Part shown: in pieces, positions 1 through 5,852 of the stretch
Position numbering within the stretch: position 1 is the stretch's first letter
Layout of the letters: each line of letters begins with the position of its first letter
Assembly (NCBI GenBank): GCA_013824045.1
Contig: PNND01000191.1
Location: forward strand, 1-6,473
Reading direction: 5' to 3'
From: Rhodobacter sp.
Lineage (GTDB): Bacteria; Pseudomonadota; Alphaproteobacteria; Rhodobacterales; Rhodobacteraceae
Length of the DNA stretch: 6,473 bases
Program-made: the position numbers and the translations under genes
The notes under the pieces: model-generated
Databases searched by the model: none
The model's input: the letters and a program-made list of their open reading frames with translations, nothing else
What the model was told of the DNA's origin: nothing

Positions 1-60
1 GGCGGGATACATACTGATATTCCGGGCAGGGGCAAGCACGAAAGCACATGGGTTTGGCGA

Positions 61-1035
61 TCACTTGGCCTTGCGCCGCGCCGCTTCGGCGACCCGTCCC
101 CGCAGATCAATCAGGCGATCGCGCAGGTGGATCAATTGCGACTGCACGTCGGAAACATCATCGGGAGAGGTGCGTCGCAACAAAGCTGCGACGGTCGCTG
201 ACTGGATCGGTTCGTTGTCTTCGGGACGTTCTTGTTCTGCTGCTGGTGACGAATCGCTTGCACCATCCGGTGCACCGGTCCCTGCCTCGTCACTGTCCGG
301 GAGGGGATCAGTTGCACCGTCAGTCCCCGAGGCTTTGGACGTTGCTTCAAGGCTGATCTGTGGTTCATCTGCAGGGTGACCTTGGGCAATCAGATCGTCC
401 TCAGCCAGCAGTGCTCTAGGCGCTTCGTCCAAGGCAGCACCGTCTTCGGCCCTTGGCTCCTGCGGGACAAGATCATGTTCGATCTGCCCCAGCTCAACAG
501 GATCACCGGGATCACCCGGCCACGTACCCTTCCCGTCATCATCAGAAGGACTACTCAGATCGGCGGGCGGCCAAAGTTCGGTTTGCACGGAAAGCCCGTC
601 GCGCGCCACTTCCTGACGGCTCAACGCCGTTTCAAGCGAGATGATCTGCGCGCTTTGCAACGCCTCGGACGATGGCGGCTCGCTGTCGGTCATCCGATCC
701 CGTGGACCATATTCCGCGCTCAGCACCGCTTCGATATCGGGTTCATCCATCACGATCCCCGCATCGCCGGATGCCAAGCTGGCGACATGCCTAATGCCAT
801 GTTCCCGCAGGATTTTCTGCACGCCGCGGATGGTCATGCCCTCGTCATGCAACAGCTTTTTGATGCCGGAGAGAAGCGCTACATCCGCAGGGCGGTAATA
901 GCGACGCCCTCCGGCGCGCTTGACCGGCCGGATCTGCGGAAAGCGGCTTTCCCAAAAGCGCAGCACATGCGCGGGCGTGTCAAGAAAATCGGCCACTTCG
1001 CTGATTGTGCGAAACGCCTCTGGCGACTTGTCCAT
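61..1035 (-). CDS. MerR-family transcriptional regulator with long acidic tail
   Basis: This 324-residue DNA-binding protein is the last gene of the minus-strand cluster. Residues about 8-79 form a MerR winged helix: the helix-turn-helix starts at [11 protein letters not shown], followed by [11 protein letters not shown] and the wing RRYYRPADV (44-52), then the second helical pair up to GVQKIL. Residues about 90-275 are a low-complexity, probably disordered stretch rich in Asp, Glu, Pro, Ser and Ala. Residues about 292-322 ([20 protein letters not shown]) look like an amphipathic or coiled-coil helix, the usual dimerisation element. The protein has no cysteine, so a thiol-based metal or redox sensor like MerR, CueR or SoxR is unlikely. 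The start is supported by AAGGAG at 1047-1052, which overlaps the ihfA stop codon, with a 15-nt gap between the genes, so the two are probably co-transcribed. MerR-like genes next to ihfA are common in alphaproteobacteria; the target genes are not evident here. Confidence 0.9.
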   Translation of the reverse strand: MDKSPEAFRTISEVADFLDTPAHVLRFWESRFPQIRPVKRAGGRRYYRPADVALLSGIKKLLHDEGMTIRGVQKILREHGIRHVASLASGDAGIVMDEPDIEAVLSAEYGPRDRMTDSEPPSSEALQSAQIISLETALSRQEVARDGLSVQTELWPPADLSSPSDDDGKGTWPGDPGDPVELGQIEHDLVPQEPRAEDGAALDEAPRALLAEDDLIAQGHPADEPQISLEATSKASGTDGATDPLPDSDEAGTGAPDGASDSSPAAEQERPEDNEPIQSATVAALLRRTSPDDVSDVQSQLIHLRDRLIDLRGRVAEAARRKAK

Positions 1036-1050
1036 CGGCGGGCGATCTCC

Positions 1051-1353
1051 TTACTTCTTGGATCCTGCGGCGACCCGGTCCTTCATCAGGTGTGATGGCC
1101 GAAACGTCAGAACCCGGCGCGGGCTGATCGGCACTTCATCCCCAGTTTTGGGGTTCCGTCCAACGCGCGCGGACTTGTCACGCACCGAGAAGGTGCCAAA
1201 GGACGAAATCTTGACCGTGTCGCCAGAGGCCAAGGCGTCTGACATATGCTGCAGCACACTTTCCACAAGAAGCGCGCTTTCGTTGCGCGACAGTCCGACC
1301 TCACGGAATACGGCTTCCGACAGGTCCATCCGCGTTAACGTCTTTTCACTCAT
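1051..1353 (-). CDS. ihfA: Integration host factor subunit alpha
   Basis: This encodes the alpha chain of the IHF heterodimer, a nucleoid protein that bends DNA sharply at specific sites and assists transcription, replication and recombination. The 100-residue length is typical. The N-terminal helices ([20 protein letters not shown]) are followed by [18 protein letters not shown] and the DNA-binding arm [12 protein letters not shown] (65-76). Pro68 in RNPKTG corresponds to the proline that intercalates between base pairs. The pattern fits IHF alpha better than HU or IHF beta. The ATG is preceded by a run of seven G (1359-1365), five bases upstream, as the only Shine-Dalgarno-like element. A 97-nt gap separates it from fabH and contains a perfect IHF consensus site, suggesting its own promoter with autoregulation. 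The merR gene follows 15 nt downstream. Confidence 0.97.
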   Translation of the reverse strand: MSEKTLTRMDLSEAVFREVGLSRNESALLVESVLQHMSDALASGDTVKISSFGTFSVRDKSARVGRNPKTGDEVPISPRRVLTFRPSHLMKDRVAAGSKK

Positions 1354-1365
1354 TCTATCCCCCCC

Positions 1366-1440
1366 GGGCGTTTCACGACAGAGTGAGCGGTTTGGGATTC
1401 CGAGTCAATATCAACAACTTGTCCCGCTGCTTTCAGTCAA
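1366..1440 (-). promoter_or_regulatory. Candidate ihfA promoter region
   Basis: The 97-nt fabH-ihfA gap is more AT-rich than the flanking genes. Read on the minus strand it has TTGACT twice (plus 1435-1440 and 1403-1408), each within an ATTGACT direct repeat 32 bp apart. The proximal copy is a 5/6 match to a sigma-70 -35 element, but the -10 at 17 bp (CACTCT, 1380-1385) is poor. The assignment is therefore tentative, and read-through from fabH is an alternative. No terminator-like hairpin follows fabH. Confidence 0.35.
1409..1421 (+). promoter_or_regulatory. Perfect-consensus IHF binding site upstream of ihfA
   Basis: TATCAACAACTTG matches the E. coli IHF consensus WATCAANNNNTTR at every defined base. 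It lies 55 nt upstream of the ihfA start codon and directly abuts the candidate -35 hexamer (1403-1408). In E. coli the ihf genes are repressed by IHF itself, so an autoregulatory operator is the simplest reading. Binding is inferred from sequence only. Confidence 0.55.
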
Positions 1441-1450
1441 TGACAGGGGC

Positions 1451-2422
1451 CTACCAGCGCAGAACAACCGATCCCCAAGCCAGACCGCCGCCGATCGCCT
1501 CGGTCACAACCAGATCGCCGGGTTTGATCTGGCCGCGCGCTTTGCCTACGGAGAGGGCCAGAGGGATAGAGGCGGCAGATGTGTTGCCGTGGTCTTGCAC
1601 GGTGACCACCACGCGGTCCATCGGGACCTGCATGCGTTTTGCGGTTGCCTCGATGATCCGGATATTGGCCTGATGCGGAACAATCCAATCCACATCGCCG
1701 CTGGTCAGACCCACCTTTTCCAATGAGGTATGGGCCGTTTCCGCCAGCTTTTCGACAGCGTGGCGGAACACTTCCTTGCCCTCCATTCGCAGATGGCCGG
1801 TTGTGCCGGTAGACACACCGCCATCAACGTAGAGAAGATCGCGGTACCGCCCGTCGGAATGCAGGTCAGTGGAAAGGATCCCACGATCCGCAGCGGTGCC
1901 GGAACCTTCGATGGCCTCAAGCAAAACCGCCCCGGCCCCATCTCCGAACAACACGCAGGTAGAGCGGTCGGACCAATCCATAAGTTTTGAGAATGTCTCG
2001 GCGCCGATCACCAGAATCCGTTTTGCCTGACCCGACAGGATCAGCGCATTGGCATTGGCCATGGCATAAACGAATCCGGCGCAGACTGCCTGCACGTCAA
2101 AGGCAAAGCCACGTGTCATGCCCAGCCCCGCCTGCACCATGGTGGCAGCCGAAGGAAAGGTCAGATCCGCCGTCGATGTGGCAAGGATGATGGCATCCAC
2201 GTCGTCCGCGTTCATCCCGGCATCGGCCAGCGCTGCCTGCGCCGCGCGGATGGCGAGATCGGATGTCGTCTGCCCTTCGGCCGCGAAATGCCGCCGTTCG
2301 ATACCGGACCGGGTGCGGATCCATTCATCGCTGGTCTCGACCAGGGTTTCCAGTTCAGAATTCGGGACAAGCCTTTCGGGCAGATAGTGCCCGACGCCCT
2401 TTACGACGGCGCGTATCGTCAT
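1451..2422 (-). CDS. fabH: Beta-ketoacyl-ACP synthase III (KASIII)
   Basis: This cytoplasmic enzyme starts type II fatty-acid synthesis by condensing acetyl-CoA with malonyl-ACP to give acetoacetyl-ACP. Its 323 residues cover the full two-domain thiolase fold. The catalytic triad is visible: Cys114 in VQAVCAGFVYA, His250 in VPHQAN and Asn280 in HGNTSAAS. The N-terminal SDEWIRTRSGIERRH and the C-terminal EAIGGGLAWGSVVLRW are also typical. The start ATG overlaps the plsX stop in an ATGA quadruplet (2419-2422), so translation is probably coupled; GGAGG at 2435-2439 lies 12 nt upstream inside plsX. The neighbouring plsX gene also uses acyl-ACP, so expression of the two is likely coordinated. Confidence 0.98.
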   Translation of the reverse strand: MTIRAVVKGVGHYLPERLVPNSELETLVETSDEWIRTRSGIERRHFAAEGQTTSDLAIRAAQAALADAGMNADDVDAIILATSTADLTFPSAATMVQAGLGMTRGFAFDVQAVCAGFVYAMANANALILSGQAKRILVIGAETFSKLMDWSDRSTCVLFGDGAGAVLLEAIEGSGTAADRGILSTDLHSDGRYRDLLYVDGGVSTGTTGHLRMEGKEVFRHAVEKLAETAHTSLEKVGLTSGDVDWIVPHQANIRIIEATAKRMQVPMDRVVVTVQDHGNTSAASIPLALSVGKARGQIKPGDLVVTEAIGGGLAWGSVVLRW

Positions 2423-3552
2423 TCCTTGGTCCCGCCTCCCGCCCCCGGCTCCGGAGCGGACGGGGTTTCTTCTGCCGCGGCATCCTGCCCCGAGCGCATG
2501 GCGGACGCAACCCGTGCGGCGAGCCGGTCCTGAAAACCTGCAGCGGCCAGTTGTCGAGCAAGGCCAATGGCTGCCGCCACGCCAGTCGCATCTGCCGAGC
2601 CATGGGATTTCACGACCGTTCCGTTCAGACCGAGGAAAACACCCCCGTTCGCCCGGCGCGGGTCCATCCGCCTTTGCAGACGTTTCAGGGTGCTGAGGGC
2701 AAAGAGGGCAGCAAGGCGCGAGAACACGGATGCGTTGAACTCTTCGCGCAGGAAATCCGAGATCAGCTTGGCCGTTCCCTCTCCGGTCTTGAGCGCGATA
2801 TTGCCGGTAAAGCCGTCGGTCACGATCACATCAACGCGGTCAGACGGGATGTCGCTGCCTTCGACAAAGCCTATGAAATCAAAGCCGCCCGCTTCGGCCT
2901 GCGGCCCAAGCAGTTCATGCGCCTCTTTCAGTTCGGCGCGGCCCTTGTGTTCTTCGGTTCCCACATTCAGCAGGCCCACGCGTGGGCGGGTCAGGCCCAA
3001 CCCGTTGCGGGCATAGGATGCGCCCATCATCGCGAATTGCAGCAGATCGCCCGCCTCGGCCTTTACGTCGGCGCCCATGTCGAGCATGACGTTGAACCCG
3101 CCCGGATTGCGTGAGGGCCAGAGGCTGGCGATGGCAGGGCGGTTGATGCCGGGCAGGCGGCGCAGGCGCAGCATCGCAATGGCCATCAGGGCGCCGGTAT
3201 TGCCGCAGGACACGGCCACCGAAGCCTCGCCCTGCTTGATGCTGTCGATGCAGGACCACATCGACGTTCCGTCGCCATGGCGCATGACATGGCTGGGCTT
3301 GTCTTGCATAGACACCACGCGCTCTGCATGGCGGACTGTGACGCGGTCCTTCAAAGGGGCTTCACGATCGACCAGCCGGGTCAGTTCGGCATCATTTCCA
3401 TGAAGGATGAAATCGACATCCGGATGCGCAGCCGCAGAAAGTGAAAGACCGGCAACCACGGCTGCCGGCCCTCTGTCGCCACCCATGGCGTCAACAGAAA
3501 TCACGATGCGGCGCGGGCCGTCGGTTGCCGGAGTGTGAAGTCCGTTGGCCAT
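2419..3552 (-). CDS. plsX: Phosphate acyltransferase PlsX
   Basis: PlsX converts acyl-ACP and phosphate to acyl-phosphate, the acyl donor for PlsY in the first step of phosphatidic acid synthesis. It is a peripheral membrane enzyme. The 377 residues show the family signature in order: ISVDAMGGD (18-26), VSCGNTGALMA (115-124), INRPAIA (136-142), LLNVGTEEHKG (194-204), VTDGFTGNIALK (244-255) and SHGSAD (316-321). A Pro/Ala/Gly-rich tail (about 356-377) extends past the conserved domain. The chosen ATG lies 24 nt after the rpmF stop and has no good Shine-Dalgarno sequence, so coupling to rpmF is likely. The first 15 residues precede the conserved domain, and an in-frame GTG at V17 is a less likely alternative start. 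It overlaps fabH by 4 nt. Confidence 0.97.
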   Translation of the reverse strand: MANGLHTPATDGPRRIVISVDAMGGDRGPAAVVAGLSLSAAAHPDVDFILHGNDAELTRLVDREAPLKDRVTVRHAERVVSMQDKPSHVMRHGDGTSMWSCIDSIKQGEASVAVSCGNTGALMAIAMLRLRRLPGINRPAIASLWPSRNPGGFNVMLDMGADVKAEAGDLLQFAMMGASYARNGLGLTRPRVGLLNVGTEEHKGRAELKEAHELLGPQAEAGGFDFIGFVEGSDIPSDRVDVIVTDGFTGNIALKTGEGTAKLISDFLREEFNASVFSRLAALFALSTLKRLQRRMDPRRANGGVFLGLNGTVVKSHGSADATGVAAAIGLARQLAAAGFQDRLAARVASAMRSGQDAAAEETPSAPEPGAGGGTKE

Positions 3553-3576
3553 CGGGCTGGGCGTCTTGGAGGCGGC

Positions 3577-3783
3577 TTACGCCGCGTCCTCGTCCAGATC
3601 GACTTCCTTGACGGTCGCCACGACTTCGCGGGCGTCATAATGACCGCAAGCGCTGCACACGTGATGCGGACGCTTCAGCTCGCCACAGTTGGAGCATTCC
3701 TGCGGATTGCCGGCAACAAGGGCGTCATGTGCGCGGCGCATGTTGCGCTTTGAACGGGTGACTCGGTTCTGCGGGACAGCCAT
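3577..3783 (-). CDS. rpmF: 50S ribosomal protein L32 (bL32)
   Basis: This is a 68-residue component of the large ribosomal subunit. The N-terminus [21 protein letters not shown] is the basic rRNA-binding part of bL32. It is followed by a zinc ribbon with two CxxC pairs, Cys30/Cys33 (CSNC) and Cys43/Cys46 (CSAC), so this is the zinc-binding form. It ends in an acidic tail, VDLDEDAA. The start has GAGGT at 3790-3794, six bases upstream. In many bacteria rpmF sits between a DUF177 gene and plsX-fabH, as here. The unusual point is the 160-nt gap from DUF177, which has a possible promoter and several short stem-loops. Confidence 0.98.
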   Translation of the reverse strand: MAVPQNRVTRSKRNMRRAHDALVAGNPQECSNCGELKRPHHVCSACGHYDAREVVATVKEVDLDEDAA

Positions 3784-3802
3784 GTCTCGACCTCGGGTAG
3801 TG

Positions 3803-3846
3803 GGGGCATGCCCCTGATTTCGCTTTGCGATCAGCGGTTTGCCCGC
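3803..3846 (-). promoter_or_regulatory. Structured leader upstream of rpmF (putative)
   Basis: Three short stem-loops stand side by side just upstream of the rpmF ribosome binding site. They are GCGG-5 nt-CCGC (3834-3846), TGATCGCAAAGCGAAATCA (3815-3833, a TGAT/ATCA and CGC/GCG stem with a 2-nt bulge) and the perfect palindrome GGGGCATGCCCC (3803-3814). In an RNA started at the candidate promoter they would occupy the middle and end of a leader of about 97 nt. I do not recognise a known ribosomal-protein leader or riboswitch. Chance pairing in GC-rich DNA remains possible. Confidence 0.3.
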
Positions 3847-3886
3847 CTATCGTGCGAGCCCGTACCAGCCATCGAATGAGGCGCGG

Positions 3887-3914
3887 AAAATACTCGGATT
3901 TGGTGCGGGCGCAA
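3887..3914 (-). promoter_or_regulatory. Candidate sigma-70 promoter for rpmF-plsX-fabH
   Basis: On the minus strand, TTGCGC (3909-3914) and TATTTT (3887-3892) are separated by 16 bp, in an AT-rich patch of an otherwise GC-rich gap. Each hexamer is a partial match (TATTTT is 4/6). It would start transcription near 3880, about 97 nt before the rpmF ATG. The -35 overlaps a GGGC-GCAA-GCCC hairpin (3907-3918). Confidence 0.35.
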
Positions 3915-3943
3915 GCCCCTTTCTTGCGGGTGGGTGCCGGGAC

Positions 3944-4534
3944 CTATTCCTTGCTTTCCGGCCCCTCATCGGTAGCGGCAAGACGGTCCCGCAGGGCGGC
4001 AAGACCGGCAAAGGGTTTGAGGTCCGCCTCGCGCAGCGGTTCGGTGCCGGGGGGGGCAAAAACCGCCTCTCCCAGCGCAACATCGGGCGCGCGGGGATAG
4101 AGCGGCAGGGAAAGTGCCAGTGCTTCTATCGCGACGGCACCAAGGTCGATCACTTCGGGCAGGGGTTCCTGCGTATCGTCTTCGGGCATTTCCACCTCGT
4201 CGCCTTCGGGTTCCTGCCAGTTTGACAGATAGCTGCGGCGGATGGTTTCGGTGATGGTGGCCGGAACGGGGGCGAGGGTTACGGAACAGGGTTGCACCAC
4301 AGAGGCGGTCAGTTCGGCCTCAAGCACATAGTCATTGCGGCCCGTAGGGCGAAGCTCGCCGCGGAAACGGAAGGCTGGCAAATCCAGCAGATCAAGGGAG
4401 GCGGCAATGGCTTCACGCGCGGTTGCCTCTGGACGCAGATCAAAGCGTGTGGGCTTGCGCGGGGACAGGGCACCGCTGCGCAGCGGATGGTGCAAGGGCG
4501 GTGCTGCCGGATCATGGGGCGGGGTATCTGTCAT
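3944..4534 (-). CDS. DUF177 (YceD-like) protein
   Basis: This is a 196-residue protein of the DUF177/YceD family, usually encoded next to rpmF. YceD-type proteins have been tied to 23S rRNA accumulation or ribosome assembly in some bacteria and plant plastids; the role here is inferred from family and position. Visible features are RFDLRPEATAREAIAASLDLL (30-50), FRFRGELRPTGRNDYVLEAEL, the conserved segment VVQPCSVTLAPVPATI (79-94) with the only cysteine (Cys83), an acidic strip at about 109-127, and DLGAVAIEALALSLPLYPRAPDV (130-152). I chose the ATG at 4532-4534 because GGAG (4544-4547) lies nine bases upstream. The longer frame to 4651 would begin with TTG and add a non-conserved stretch crossing the inverted repeat. 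The gene is divergent from bamE. Confidence 0.88.
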   Translation of the reverse strand: MTDTPPHDPAAPPLHHPLRSGALSPRKPTRFDLRPEATAREAIAASLDLLDLPAFRFRGELRPTGRNDYVLEAELTASVVQPCSVTLAPVPATITETIRRSYLSNWQEPEGDEVEMPEDDTQEPLPEVIDLGAVAIEALALSLPLYPRAPDVALGEAVFAPPGTEPLREADLKPFAGLAALRDRLAATDEGPESKE

Positions 4535-4604
4535 CGGGCAGGGCTCCGGTCGGTATTTGGGGTGTCTTGGCCGCATGTTCCTGCCATGTCCGGCTTGGTC
4601 GGGG

Positions 4605-4623
4605 CTGTTCCATTCTTGAACAG
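4605..4623. repeat. Inverted repeat CTGTTC-N7-GAACAG
   Basis: Two perfect 6-bp arms (4605-4610 and 4618-4623) flank a 7-bp AT-rich spacer in the DUF177-bamE control region. It lies between the candidate DUF177 promoter and the DUF177 start. It could be an operator for a dimeric repressor, or a hairpin in the DUF177 leader RNA. It is not the alphaproteobacterial LexA box, which is a direct repeat (GTTC-N7-GTTC). Confidence 0.45.
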
Positions 4624-4678
4624 TGGCCCGTCCTTCTGTAAGCCGGAACAAAAGCGCCGCATGCGACCGTTACTTTTT

Positions 4679-4707
4679 GCAATACGTGTTGTGCTGTAGC
4701 ATGACAA
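4679..4707 (-). promoter_or_regulatory. Candidate sigma-70 promoter for DUF177
   Basis: On the minus strand, TTGTCA (4702-4707, 5/6 match to the -35) is followed after exactly 17 bp by TATTGC (4679-4684, a weak -10). Transcription would start near 4672 and give a leader of about 138 nt containing the 4605-4623 inverted repeat. A weaker plus-strand candidate for bamE overlaps the same DNA: -10 TAGCAT at 4697-4702, with TTTTTG at 4674-4679 as a poor -35. Confidence 0.4.
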
Positions 4708-4759
4708 GGCAAGCAGGTTCGACAAACGGTTCGCGCGGCAGAGGCAGGTAGGGAACGGA

Positions 4760-5242
4760 ATGAGTTTCTTCGGCAAAATGGCGGCCTCTGCGGGTTTGGG
4801 CAGGGGAATCCGGTTGGGCCTGATCGGCGCGGTTCTGCTGATCGCGGCATGCTCCACGGTCTATCGCAATCACGGCTATGTGCCGACCGACGATGAGCTG
4901 GCGCTGGTCGAGGTTGGGGCGGATACGCGCGAAACAGTCAGCGAAAAGATCGGGCGGCCGACAGCTTCGGGCCTGTTGAACGATACAGGCTGGTTCTACG
5001 TGCAAAGCCGCTGGGCCTATCGCGGCGCGTTCGAGCCGAGGGAGATCGAGCGTCAGGTGGTGTCGATCACCTTTACAGAGGCCGGTCGGGTGGAGAACAT
5101 CGAACGCTTCGGGCTGGAGCGGGGCAAGGTTGTGCCGCTGTCGCGCCGTGTGACGGAAACCAGCGTGAAGGGATTGAGCGTGATCCAGCAACTGCTTGGC
5201 AGTTTCGGGCGGATCGGGCCGGGTGTCATCACCGGGGAATGA
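4760..5242 (+). CDS. bamE: Outer membrane assembly factor BamE (SmpA/OmlA lipoprotein)
   Basis: BamE is a small lipoprotein on the inner face of the outer membrane that helps the BamA-centred machine fold beta-barrel proteins. The 160 residues begin with a basic segment and a hydrophobic signal (GIRLGLIGAVLLIAA) ending in a lipobox, IAAC, with the acylated Cys31; Ser32 at +2 favours outer-membrane sorting. The SmpA/OmlA domain follows: LALVEVGADTRETVSEKIGRPT (47-68), GWFYVQSRWAYRG (77-89), REIERQVVSITFTEAGRVENIERFGLERGK. The start has an AGGGAA-like ribosome binding site at 4750-4755. A second in-frame Met7 would also give a complete signal peptide. It is divergent from DUF177, an arrangement I recall as common in Rhodobacteraceae, and its transcript ends at the terminator at 5278-5302. 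Confidence 0.94.
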   Translation: MSFFGKMAASAGLGRGIRLGLIGAVLLIAACSTVYRNHGYVPTDDELALVEVGADTRETVSEKIGRPTASGLLNDTGWFYVQSRWAYRGAFEPREIERQVVSITFTEAGRVENIERFGLERGKVVPLSRRVTETSVKGLSVIQQLLGSFGRIGPGVITGE

Positions 5243-5277
5243 GCAGACAAATCATTCTAAACGTTTAAGGATCGGAG

Positions 5278-5302
5278 GGGCGCAGCAGGGCTGCGCCCTT
5301 TT
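5278..5302 (+). terminator. Rho-independent terminator after bamE
   Basis: A perfect 9-bp GC-rich stem, GGGCGCAGC (5278-5286) and GCTGCGCCC (5290-5298), with a 3-nt loop, is followed by TTTT (5299-5302), 35 nt after the bamE stop. It lies in the bamE-msrB convergent gap. In the msrB direction the hairpin is not followed by a T-run, so it probably terminates bamE only. A 10-bp palindrome, TAAACGTTTA (5258-5267), precedes it and has no clear role. Confidence 0.93.
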
Positions 5303-5335
5303 CCATTTACCAAATGTTTACGCTTAACCGTTTCT

Positions 5336-5728
5336 TTACGAGTCAGGCTCGAAGGTCAGCGCGACGCCGTTGATGCAATAGCGCAGCCCGGTTGGCGCGG
5401 GGCCATCGGGGAAGACATGGCCCAGATGCGCTTCGCAGCGGTTGCAATGCACCTCGGTGCGGCGCATCCAGAGGGTGCGGTCCTCTTGTTCGCCCACCAT
5501 TTCGGAATCGATGGGCTGCCAGAAAGACGGCCAGCCCGTGCCGCTATCGAATTTGGTGCGCGCATCGAACAGGGGTGCATCGCAGCACACGCAGCGGAAG
5601 GTGCCCGCCGCCTTCGGGAAGTCATCATGGGTAAAGGCGCGTTCAGTGGCGTGCTTGCGTGTCACGCGGTAGGCGAGGTCTGACAGTTGCGACCGCCATT
5701 CGGCATCTGTTTTCACAACCTTGTCCAT
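5336..5728 (-). CDS. msrB: Peptide-methionine (R)-S-oxide reductase MsrB
   Basis: MsrB reduces the R epimer of methionine sulfoxide in oxidised proteins, using thioredoxin. At 130 residues, with no signal peptide, it is a standard cytoplasmic single-domain enzyme. The zinc-binding pairs are Cys46/Cys49 (CVCC) and Cys95/Cys98 (CNRC). The substrate-pocket motif SGTGWPSFW (62-70) and [11 protein letters not shown] (100-110) are present, and Cys118 in RYCING is the catalytic cysteine. Position 64 is Thr, where E. coli MsrB has Cys in SGCGWPSF. That residue acts as the resolving cysteine in some MsrBs, so recycling may differ. An extra Cys48 lies inside the zinc pair. The start is supported by AAGGA at 5738-5742, nine bases upstream. 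The gene appears monocistronic and converges on bamE. Confidence 0.97.
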   Translation of the reverse strand: MDKVVKTDAEWRSQLSDLAYRVTRKHATERAFTHDDFPKAAGTFRCVCCDAPLFDARTKFDSGTGWPSFWQPIDSEMVGEQEDRTLWMRRTEVHCNRCEAHLGHVFPDGPAPTGLRYCINGVALTFEPDS

Positions 5729-5803
5729 TTCTGGTCTTCCTTCTGTTCTGTCGGGCGTCGCGGCATGCGCGGGGGGCTTGCGTCCCGCTTTCGGCTGGCC
5801 TCA

Positions 5804-5832
5804 TATCTAGGCCGCCGCAGGTGTGACGCCAA
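5804..5832 (-). promoter_or_regulatory. Candidate msrB promoter
   Basis: On the minus strand, TTGGCG (5827-5832, 4/6) and TAGATA (5804-5809, 3/6) are spaced 17 bp apart in the msrB-olsB divergent gap. The start site would be near 5797, about 70 nt before the msrB ATG. Both hexamers are imperfect. No convincing plus-strand promoter for olsB was seen in the same gap. Confidence 0.3.
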
Positions 5833-5852
5833 GCGGCAAGGAGCCTGCACCC

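Noticed and set aside
1..60. Possible tRNA or terminator downstream of merR
   Set aside because: I found no cloverleaf and no inverted repeat with a T-run; the two GCAC copies are a direct repeat. Nothing supportable is seen here.
376..1726. Long plus-strand open frames (376-1095, 920-1726) opposite merR, ihfA and fabH
   Set aside because: They are antisense to well-supported genes, have no family signature or ribosome binding site, and are the usual result of high third-position GC.
2263..3114. 283-codon plus-strand open frame opposite fabH and plsX
   Set aside because: The minus strand encodes all PlsX and FabH motifs; the antisense translation is Arg/Pro/Ser-rich shadow sequence.
3907..3918. 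GGGC-GCAA-GCCC hairpin after DUF177 as a terminator
   Set aside because: The stem is only 4 bp and no T-run follows it in the minus direction.
4535..4651. Upstream extension of DUF177 to a TTG at 4649-4651
   Set aside because: The extension is not DUF177-like, uses a rare start and ignores the better-placed ATG with GGAG at 4544-4547.
5324..5339. CtrA-like sequence TTAA-N7-TTTA near the msrB end
   Set aside because: It has one mismatch and lies between convergent gene ends with no promoter to control; probably chance in a small AT-rich patch.
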